Source: an uncultured Prevotellaceae bacterium
Lineage (GTDB): Bacteria > Bacteroidota > Bacteroidia > Bacteroidales > Bacteroidaceae
Direction: 5' to 3'
Length of the DNA stretch: 59,235 nucleotides
Assembly (NCBI GenBank): GCA_900315745.1
Contig: ONAG01000071.1
Coordinates: forward strand, 1-59,235
The notes below the pieces were generated by a model, which was given only the letters and a program-made list of their open reading frames with translations, made no database searches and was not told the origin of the DNA. Made by a program: the position numbers and the translations under genes. Positions 44,541 through 51,551 of the stretch are shown piece after piece (position 1 is the first letter of the stretch; each line of letters starts with the position of its first letter).

Positions 44541-44629
44541 GAGTAGGAGGAAAATGAAATAGTTTTCCTCCTATTTCATTTTCCGACCTCTCACACCACC
44601 GTACGTGCCGTTCGGCATACGGCGGTTCT
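44541..44629 (-). ncRNA. Group II intron domains V and VI
   Basis: On the minus strand CGCCGTATGCCGAACGGCAC leads into GTACGGTG, a typical domain V hairpin (CCGTATG paired with CGTACGG). GAGAGGTCGG follows, then a long stem, GAAAATGAAATAG / CTATTTCATTTTC with loop GAGGAAAA, fitting domain VI near the 3' splice site. Confidence 0.7.
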
Positions 44630-45021
44630 TAACAGCCCACACGTTTCAGATTTTCTGTCGTGGCTACACAATGCATGAAGCTGTGGGCAACTCGGCAGTA
44701 GCCTTTACGGCTGTTCGCCCATTGCCACGACTGCCACTTGCCAATGCCGCATTTCTGCAGATTCTTGAAACGTGTGCGTACCCGCTTCCAACTTTTCCAT
44801 ATACACATGCGGATTCGGCTGCGTAGCCATTGGTCGGTGTCTTCCAAGAAGCTGCGCATGTCGGCATACCGAAAGTAGGTCACCCAACCTCGGATGACAT
44901 GGGTCAGCACCTCCTTGCGCCTCGCATAACCGATATTCCAGCTACGACTGGTCAACTCTTTAAGCTTGCTTCGCAGTTTGCTCTTGGTTTTCGGATGGAC
45001 ACACAAGCGAGTCTTTCCCTT
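44629..45021 (-). CDS. Group II intron maturase, C-terminal part beyond an in-frame TGA
   Basis: It continues in the same frame as the reverse transcriptase, directly after a TGA at 45022-45024. The sequence 'KGKTRLCVHPKTKSKLRSKL' and 'RKEVLTHVIRGWVTYFRYAD' is the thumb/maturase (GIIM) domain normally joined to the RT. The first ATG is at 45006, but independent initiation is unlikely. Without readthrough this domain is not made, and splicing help would be lost unless another intron copy supplies it. Confidence 0.75.
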   Translation of the reverse strand, partial: KGKTRLCVHPKTKSKLRSKLKELTSRSWNIGYARRKEVLTHVIRGWVTYFRYADMRSFLEDTDQWLRSRIRMCIWKSWKRVRTRFKNLQKCGIGKWQSWQWANSRKGYCRVAHSFMHCVATTENLKRVGC

Positions 45022-45984
45022 TCATGTGTAAAAGGAGTAGCCAAGGTACTTCTGACCGTTCACGCTGCCTACATGGGTCTTCTCACGGTTCACCTTCAGG
45101 AAGAGCTTCTTTTCGATGTAACGGCTGATGCTTTCGCAGACCCTTTCGGCTGCACGCGGACTCTTGCAAAAGATGATGCAATCGTCGGCGTATCGGACAA
45201 ACGGAAGACCGCGGCGTTCGAGTTCATGGTCAAGCTCATTAAGCATGATGTTGCTCAGTATCGGGCTCAGAGGGCCGCCTTGCGGCACGCCCTGCTCCGT
45301 CGCCTCGAACTTATGGCTTACCATCACGCCTGCACGCAAGTACTTGTGGACGAGTGACACGACACGACCGTCCTTGACGGTGTCCGACAGCAGCTGTATC
45401 AGCTTGCTTTGGTTCACCGTATCGAAAAACTTCTCCAAGTCAAGGTCGATGCAGTACCTGTAACCACGACCGATGATTTCCTGCGCACGATGCAAGGCCT
45501 GGTGGGCACTGCGACCTGGACGGAAGCCATAGCTGCCGTCAGAGAACTTAGGCTCATAAACAAGGCTCAGCACCTGCGCAATAGATTGCTGGATGACGCG
45601 GTCAACCACGGTCGGGATGCCGAGCTGGCGCGTCTTGCCACCATCCTTGGGTATCTCTACCCTGCGGACGGGATTCGGACGGTACTTGCCGTCCAAGAGA
45701 CTTTCAACTATTTCCACCTTGTGGCTACGCAGGTATGGGAGCAACTGCTCCACATACATATTGTCGATGCCGCCGCTCCCCTTGTTTGATTCAACTTGTC
45801 TGTACGCTCTGTTGAGGTTGTCGGGAGTCAAGATGTACTCAAGCATCCTGTCTGGCGTTAGTTGCACTTCCACGAGGTCGTCTCCGACCATCCCAATTAA
45901 AGTCTGCGCTCCCTCATATCTTTCGTGTTCCGCACTATCCTTTTGAGGGCAGCTTTCATGTGTTTTCTGCATTTCTTCCTTCAT
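45022..45984 (-). CDS. Group II intron reverse transcriptase (LtrA-like), N-terminal part ending at an in-frame TGA
   Basis: 320 residues holding the complete RT palm and fingers: 'NKGSGGIDNMYVEQL', 'PDGGKTRQLGIPTVVDR'-type (here IPKDGGKTRQLGIPTVVDR), 'YGFRPGRSAHQALHRAQ', 'DLEKFFDTVNQSKL', 'GVPQGGPLSPILSNIMLNEL' and the active site 'FVRYADDCIIF'. The frame stops at 'YLGYSFYT', precisely where other family members read straight on. With the downstream part the full protein would be about 452 residues, near the usual length. This intron copy is probably defective in mobility. Confidence 0.85.
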   Translation of the reverse strand: MKEEMQKTHESCPQKDSAEHERYEGAQTLIGMVGDDLVEVQLTPDRMLEYILTPDNLNRAYRQVESNKGSGGIDNMYVEQLLPYLRSHKVEIVESLLDGKYRPNPVRRVEIPKDGGKTRQLGIPTVVDRVIQQSIAQVLSLVYEPKFSDGSYGFRPGRSAHQALHRAQEIIGRGYRYCIDLDLEKFFDTVNQSKLIQLLSDTVKDGRVVSLVHKYLRAGVMVSHKFEATEQGVPQGGPLSPILSNIMLNELDHELERRGLPFVRYADDCIIFCKSPRAAERVCESISRYIEKKLFLKVNREKTHVGSVNGQKYLGYSFYT

Positions 45985-46397
45985 CGGGTAATCTAAAGTC
46001 GTAGCTCGTTTGGTTAAGTTCTGCCCTTCACCAAGGCCAACGAGCTTTAAGGCCTCGGCTACTATGGCGTCTGCTGACTTCTGTGGGTTCGCTGTTGCTG
46101 CTTACCAAAGGGCTCGCCCCGCAGACCTCCTCGGATAAGGGCTTTGTCTTTCCACCTTATGCCTGCCACATTTACACTCACCGTTCCGAATAGCTATCGG
46201 GCTTTGGCTTGTTTAGCAGCCTTACCCACGGCTCCGCGCCTTGTATGTGGTTTCTGTTCGTCAGGCCAGATGTTTGCCGCCAGCTTCTTTCAGATTCCGC
46301 CTCACGACGGACACCCTTGCTCTTGGCTATGCGATTCCCGCTATTAGGGCTCACTCGGGACTTGCACCCGTTAGACAATGCTCATGCCGAGCATACG

Positions 46398-46431
46398 AAA
46401 AAGGGAATGTCGGTGGCACCAACATTCCCTT
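46398..46431 (-). terminator. Rho-independent terminator of the GH31/GLUG operon; target site of the group II intron
   Basis: On the minus strand AAGGGAATGT (46422-46431) pairs with ACATTCCCTT (46401-46410); the loop can close further through GGTGCCACC. The run TTTTT and a C follow, and then the intron begins. It lies 22 bases beyond the stop at 46454. Confidence 0.85.
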
Positions 46432-46453
46432 CGTTCATGGTATTAGAACTATC

Positions 46454-49318
46454 TTACCTAACAACAATCTTATGTCCATTTAGGATATAAATGCCTTTTG
46501 AGGGGCTTTCTACTTTTCGTCCCTGCAAGTCATAATATACATTTCCATTGTCATTGTTAACGGTCGTCCTGCTGATGCCGCTCACAATACCCGTATCATA
46601 GAGCACTGGATGTCCATCGGTCTCTGCGCTGAGGAACCAAATGCCAGGAGCAGCCTCGGCAAGAAGGTTGTACACCACATCGTTGGTGAAATTCTCTATC
46701 GGAGTGACAGGCAGAGCTGGCCAGTCGGTGACAGGGTCGAAGCAATTGGTGATTTGGATGTTGTTGCCACGAGCGAAGGACTCGCCATTGTTCACCACAC
46801 CCATGTTGTAGCAGTTGGTGGTGATGGCATCATTGCCCAGCCATCCCGACAGACCACCTGCTTCCCATCCACTGGAGATGACACCTGCATTGTAGCAGTT
46901 TAGAAGCGTGAGCTTGAGTTCCCCAGAGGTGTTGCATCCCACGATGCCTCCTGCATTCTGGTCGATGGTGCTGACAGAAGCCTCATTGCCAAGTTGCTCA
47001 AGAGTGGCTTTGCCATTTCCACTGACATATCCGATGAAAGCGCCTACGAAGTTCTTTCCATTGATGGAGCATGTGGCATCGATGGTGAAGTTCATGATAT
47101 GCGCACCAGCGGTAATCTCGCGGAAGAATCCCACATTGGCTTCCTCTGGCATATCGATTACCAGATTGCTAACGATGTGTCTCTGTCCGTCGAAGGTGCC
47201 TGAGAAAGGTGCTGCGGCAGTGGCAATGCCTTGGAAATCCACGCCATTGAAGTCAATGTCGGCTGCAAGCATTGCATTGAGCGAAGCATCCACCTTGTTA
47301 ACCATGGCTGCAAACCACACCACATCGTCAGCTGAAGCCAACATAAGGCTACCATCCTCTGCCTTGATGTATTCGGTGTCGGGTGTTCCACACACGCTGC
47401 AAATGCCATTGTCGAAATGGTGGTCGTCGCGAGTGGCGCCATCGGTGTTGGAGTATGTTACGTCAGCACCCTCCTTGGCGTTGCCGGCACAGTCGAGCGC
47501 GCCATTGGCATATACCACGCCACCCTCGATGAATATTGGCATAGGATGGCTGTCGGTGCCTATCACTTGATACCATTCCACTGTCTCGCTCTGCTTTCCG
47601 TTGAGCATGTATGCCAGTTCGCCATTCTTCATCTGTTCTTCGGAGAAGGCGGTTCCTTGTATGCCCTCTATCTGATAGACATTCTCTCCTACCACCTCAT
47701 CCTTGCGCCACAGACCAGCTCCATTGATGCCTGTAGCAGTACTGTAGCAGTTCTTTATGGTTGAATTGTTGGCACCCATCCAGGCACATATTCCGGCATT
47801 CTCGTGCGAGCCTTGTATTTCGCCGAGATTGTAGCAATTGGAGATATGCACCTCTTTTTCCGAACACCCCACGATGCCGGCAGCGTTTTGTGCCGAACCG
47901 TAGATGTTTGCCTCGTTGCCACAGTTGCGTACTATTACACCGTCGCCCCACACATGTCCTAAGATTCCGGCAGTGAATGCCGTTCCCTGGATGAGACAAG
48001 AAGCGTCGATGATGACGTTCTCGATGACAGCGCCTCCAACAGCCTGTCCGAAGAGAGCCTGGTTGTTGCGGTCGGCATTGGTGACAAGATTCAGGATGCG
48101 GTGACCACCGCCATCGAAGTGTCCCTTGAAGTCATGGGCATCTTGTCCGATGGGTGTGAAAGCCTTGGCGGTCATATCGATGTCGGCGGTGAGGCGTGCG
48201 TTGGCTGCCCCATTCACATTGTTCACCATGTATGCGAACCAATTGAGTTTGTCACCATCATCAATGATATAATGGTCGTCTTCCATCTGGCAGAAGTTTT
48301 CTTGCATCAAGCCGCACACTGAGCAGAAGCCAGCCACAAACTGATGTTCGTCGCGTACCGAGCCCTCGGTGTTGGAATAGGTGACAGAGGAACCCTCTTT
48401 TGCCGAACCGTCGCAGGCGAGTTCGCCATTTGCATATACAGACAGGTGTCCGGGCAAGAAGGTGGGATGCAGGTCAACGGGGTCGGTGAGATTCTGCTTC
48501 CAGAATCCTGCATCCTTATAGTCGTTGAGTGCGAAGGCTAATTTTCCTGAAGTGAGGTCTCCCTCCTCGATGACGGATGCACCTTGGTCGCCATAGAGAT
48601 GGAAGATGCGCTCGGTGGTGATGCCGCTGCCATTCCTCCAAAGCGAGTTGGAGCCATCCTGTCCGCTCTCCATGACACCCGTGTTCCAGAATCCGCGAAC
48701 CTCCACGCTGCCGTGTCCACCAAACCATCCTGCAATGATTGCGCTCTCGCCGCCACCAGAGACATTGCCCATGTTGTAGCAATTGGTGATGCGAGTAGCG
48801 GGACCGCCATTCATCACCACTCCGATGATGGCACATACATTGTTGCCTGTGCCATAGACATATCCCTCATGTCCCACATTCTCAAGCGTTACCCATCCGC
48901 TACCGTCGGAGCAGCCGATGATTCCACCCACCTTGCTGGTGCCACGAATCTCGTTGGCGGGACCTGCGATTAAGTTCTTGATGACACAGCCACCGTCAAC
49001 TACGCCGAAGATGCCGATGCGCTCTTCTGCCGACTCATATTTAAGATGGTCGATGGTATGGTATTGTCCATCGAAAGTTCCTACAAAGCGACTGTTGCTG
49101 TTGCCTATTGGCGTCCATGCCACGTCGGTCATGTCGATGTCGGCAGTCAATGCTGCATTGGCGGCATTCTCTCCACCATTCACCAATGTTGCAAACTCTA
49201 CGAGGTCGGCGGCACTTGCAATCTGATAGACGCCATCCACCTTTTCGAGTGCGAATGCACATGTGCCGCAAAGCCAACCCAGGGCCATTACCAGCACAGT
49301 TCTAAATTTCATGTTCAT
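46454..49318 (-). CDS. Secreted GLUG-repeat surface protein (paralogue 1)
   Basis: This 954-residue protein has a signal peptide ending near CAFA. It consists of three copies of a ~290-residue unit. Each unit starts with 'ADLVEFATLVNGGENAANAA', has 'LTADIDMTDVAWTPIG' and 'FVGTFDGQYHTI', and then GLUG-type repeats predicted to wind into a beta-helix ('IKNLIAGPANEIRGTSKVGG', 'ITNCYNMGNVSGG'). Units are joined by a short block ending in a CxxC motif ('DEHQFVAGFCSVCG', 'DDHHFDNGICSVCG'). The C-terminus is a sorting tail ('VYYDLQGRKVESPSKGIYIL'). No catalytic site is evident; adhesion or glycan binding is likely. Last gene of the unit iv operon. Confidence 0.8.
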   Translation of the reverse strand: MNMKFRTVLVMALGWLCGTCAFALEKVDGVYQIASAADLVEFATLVNGGENAANAALTADIDMTDVAWTPIGNSNSRFVGTFDGQYHTIDHLKYESAEERIGIFGVVDGGCVIKNLIAGPANEIRGTSKVGGIIGCSDGSGWVTLENVGHEGYVYGTGNNVCAIIGVVMNGGPATRITNCYNMGNVSGGGESAIIAGWFGGHGSVEVRGFWNTGVMESGQDGSNSLWRNGSGITTERIFHLYGDQGASVIEEGDLTSGKLAFALNDYKDAGFWKQNLTDPVDLHPTFLPGHLSVYANGELACDGSAKEGSSVTYSNTEGSVRDEHQFVAGFCSVCGLMQENFCQMEDDHYIIDDGDKLNWFAYMVNNVNGAANARLTADIDMTAKAFTPIGQDAHDFKGHFDGGGHRILNLVTNADRNNQALFGQAVGGAVIENVIIDASCLIQGTAFTAGILGHVWGDGVIVRNCGNEANIYGSAQNAAGIVGCSEKEVHISNCYNLGEIQGSHENAGICAWMGANNSTIKNCYSTATGINGAGLWRKDEVVGENVYQIEGIQGTAFSEEQMKNGELAYMLNGKQSETVEWYQVIGTDSHPMPIFIEGGVVYANGALDCAGNAKEGADVTYSNTDGATRDDHHFDNGICSVCGTPDTEYIKAEDGSLMLASADDVVWFAAMVNKVDASLNAMLAADIDFNGVDFQGIATAAAPFSGTFDGQRHIVSNLVIDMPEEANVGFFREITAGAHIMNFTIDATCSINGKNFVGAFIGYVSGNGKATLEQLGNEASVSTIDQNAGGIVGCNTSGELKLTLLNCYNAGVISSGWEAGGLSGWLGNDAITTNCYNMGVVNNGESFARGNNIQITNCFDPVTDWPALPVTPIENFTNDVVYNLLAEAAPGIWFLSAETDGHPVLYDTGIVSGISRTTVNNDNGNVYYDLQGRKVESPSKGIYILNGHKIVVR

Positions 49319-49342
49319 GATGATAATTATTAAGTTTGGTAT

Positions 49343-51478
49343 TTATTTTTTCCTTATTTTCATGTTTGCAGTGTTGCCACTTTGCCAAGGAGAATAATAC
49401 ACTTTCCCATCCTTGACACATGCGATGCGCAGCCAACGGGCAGGTGCCTTGCGTTGTCCCTCGGTCTCAGTGAGAGTGACAGTGAGGTTTTTCTTGTTTA
49501 GCGAAGCATCAAACCTTGTGACGAGATAATCCCCGTTGCGGTAGGTGAAGCCATCTCCCTCATCTTCGTAAAGGAGTCCTGATGCCTTTCCCTCCTTGTC
49601 GAGACACACGAGCAGGGTGAGAGAGTCGGTGCGCATGTCGGTGGTGCTCTGTGCGAGATTTGCCAAAGGTATGACCGAACCAGGTCGTTGTTTCAGCACT
49701 GCCTGATACTTGTCGGTGTTGTCTTCAAGTGAGAATGGTTGCCATGTCCCATTGTCCGGTTCCGACACCTTGCCAGCCCACTGCGGGATGACCATGATGT
49801 CGCCACCGAGCAGGAATGCCTTGTCCTCGCCCCTGAGACCAAGGTCGTGGGCATCCGCCATGAAGACCGGCCTCATGACAGGCATGCCATCGGTGCTCGC
49901 CTCGCGGAACGCCGTATAGATATATGGCATCAACACATATCGGCGGTTGATGGCGGTGCGGCATGCATCGAGCACCTCTGGACCAAACGCCCATGGCTCT
50001 TGTTGCGCGCTTCCCTTGATGCTGTGGTTGCGCACGAAGGGGAAAAACACTCCCATGGCTGTCCACTGTGCGAGCAAATCGCCTGTGGCGCTCTCGCAGA
50101 ACCCACCGATGTCAGGACCATTGAAAGGCTGTCCTGAAAGACCGAGTGTGAGCGACATGGGCACGCTGAGTTTCATCTGGTCGTCGGAAGAGAGGTTGTC
50201 TCCTGTCCATGTGGCAGCATAGCGGTGTCCACCGAGGAAGTTGGAACGCGAGAGGATGAACGGCCTCTTTTGGGGATTTGCCAAGAGCAGTCCCTGACGG
50301 CTTGCCCTCACCATGTTTAACCCGAAGACATTGTGGTATCTCAGATGCGAACCAGGCTCCAGTCCTTCACCGCCCATGTGCATGTTGTCGATGGGCATGG
50401 TATTCTCATGCTGTCCGAAAACTGCCGGCTCATTCATGTCGTTCCACACTCCGTCGATGCCCTTCGCCATGAAGTCCTTGTAGAGTGTCGCCCACCACAT
50501 GCGCACATCCGGTCGTGTGAAGTCGGGGAAGTGGCACGGTCCTGGCCACACATCGCCAACGAAAGGCTTGCCATCCTTGTCTTTCACCCAATAGTCTCCT
50601 GCCGTTCCCTGGTCATCCACGAAATAGCCTTGCTCTGCCTTGACTCCCGGGTCGATCATATACACCGCCTTGAAATGCTTTTGATGGAGGTAGTCGTTGA
50701 GCTTTTCGGGATGGGCGAACTCCTTGGGGTTGAAGGTGAAGATGCGATACCCGTCCATATAGTCTATGTCCATCCATATCACGTCGGAAGGAACTTTCAG
50801 TTCCCTCAACTTGTCGGCAATCTCCATTACCTGTGTGTCGGGCTGGTAACTGAACCTGCACTGCTGGTAGCCCAACGACCACAAGGGTGGCAAGGACATG
50901 GTGCCTGTGAGTTCCACCAACGCCTTCATGAGCATCCTTGGACTCTCACGCTCGATGACCACAACCCTGAATGCCGGACCAACACTCTCGAAAATGACCT
51001 TGTGGTCGGCTGTAGTGATGGTTTGCCGCCATGTGTTGTCGGCGATGATACCAAAAGCCGAACCATCGGCTCTCACGCCCATCACCCAGGGATGACTTTG
51101 GTAGAGGTGCGAACCGCCATCCACGCTATAGGCTGGAGTGTCAATATTCCACAGTCCCACCGTGCGTCCGTTGCGGCGCAAAGGACCTGTCACCTCTCCC
51201 GTCCCATAGAAATCCACGGCACCCTCCACGTCAATGGAGGCGATGCTCTTGCCGTCGCGCTGCGAGAACTGAGGTCTCAGTTTCCACTCCTTTGGCAGCG
51301 GATGGATGGCTTTGGGCTCTCTCTCGAAAATGGGTGATGGCTCATGTTGCGAGGCATCGTAATGTGGAGGATAGAATACCGCCACGCGGTTTTCCGAAAC
51401 AAAGGCAGCCTGCGCCATTGCCATTGCGGCAATGGTGAGGCTGCTTATGAACATGATGACTCTATTGGTCATTATCAA
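49343..51478 (-). CDS. Secreted GH31 alpha-glucosidase-type enzyme (classical subgroup)
   Basis: This 711-residue exported enzyme, with signal peptide ending near AMAMAQ, belongs to a different GH31 branch from the other two. 'VIWMDIDYMDGYRIFTFNPK' binds substrate, the nucleophile aspartate is in 'GVWNDMNEPAVF' and the acid/base in 'HRYAATWTGDNLSS'. 'LGLSGQPFNGPDIGGFCESA' follows, all as in alpha-glucosidases of the glucosidase II type. No C-terminal sorting tail is seen. It lies between the two GLUG genes, 24 and 73 bases from its neighbours. An alpha-glucosidase activity is the best guess. Confidence 0.9.
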   Translation of the reverse strand: MIMTNRVIMFISSLTIAAMAMAQAAFVSENRVAVFYPPHYDASQHEPSPIFEREPKAIHPLPKEWKLRPQFSQRDGKSIASIDVEGAVDFYGTGEVTGPLRRNGRTVGLWNIDTPAYSVDGGSHLYQSHPWVMGVRADGSAFGIIADNTWRQTITTADHKVIFESVGPAFRVVVIERESPRMLMKALVELTGTMSLPPLWSLGYQQCRFSYQPDTQVMEIADKLRELKVPSDVIWMDIDYMDGYRIFTFNPKEFAHPEKLNDYLHQKHFKAVYMIDPGVKAEQGYFVDDQGTAGDYWVKDKDGKPFVGDVWPGPCHFPDFTRPDVRMWWATLYKDFMAKGIDGVWNDMNEPAVFGQHENTMPIDNMHMGGEGLEPGSHLRYHNVFGLNMVRASRQGLLLANPQKRPFILSRSNFLGGHRYAATWTGDNLSSDDQMKLSVPMSLTLGLSGQPFNGPDIGGFCESATGDLLAQWTAMGVFFPFVRNHSIKGSAQQEPWAFGPEVLDACRTAINRRYVLMPYIYTAFREASTDGMPVMRPVFMADAHDLGLRGEDKAFLLGGDIMVIPQWAGKVSEPDNGTWQPFSLEDNTDKYQAVLKQRPGSVIPLANLAQSTTDMRTDSLTLLVCLDKEGKASGLLYEDEGDGFTYRNGDYLVTRFDASLNKKNLTVTLTETEGQRKAPARWLRIACVKDGKVYYSPWQSGNTANMKIRKK

Positions 51479-51551
51479 TCATTTTGTTAATCAAGTGTTC
51501 AATAAAAAGCTATGACTTGTCGTCTTGAAAGATGTCGGTCGGATCATCTGC

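Larger units (their letters stand above)
44538..46396 (-). mobile_element. Group II intron (class C-like) with an interrupted reverse transcriptase
   Basis: About 1.86 kb. On the minus strand it starts GTATGCTCGG at 46396, immediately after the hairpin and T-run of the upstream operon's terminator. It ends near CTCGAT at 44538. Between are the structured 5' RNA region (containing CTAACGGGTGCAAGTCCCG), a reverse transcriptase/maturase gene and, beyond it, domains V and VI. Insertion just after a terminator stem-loop is characteristic of class C introns. Boundaries are read from sequence and may be off by a few bases. No host gene is interrupted. Confidence 0.75.

Noticed and set aside
46144-46490. 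Small plus-strand frames near the 5' end of the intron
   Set aside because: They lie opposite the structured intron RNA and the terminator; no coding signals.
50333-51337. A 334-codon plus-strand open frame
   Set aside because: Antisense shadow of the GH31 gene at 49343-51478; histidine/valine-rich and without known domains.
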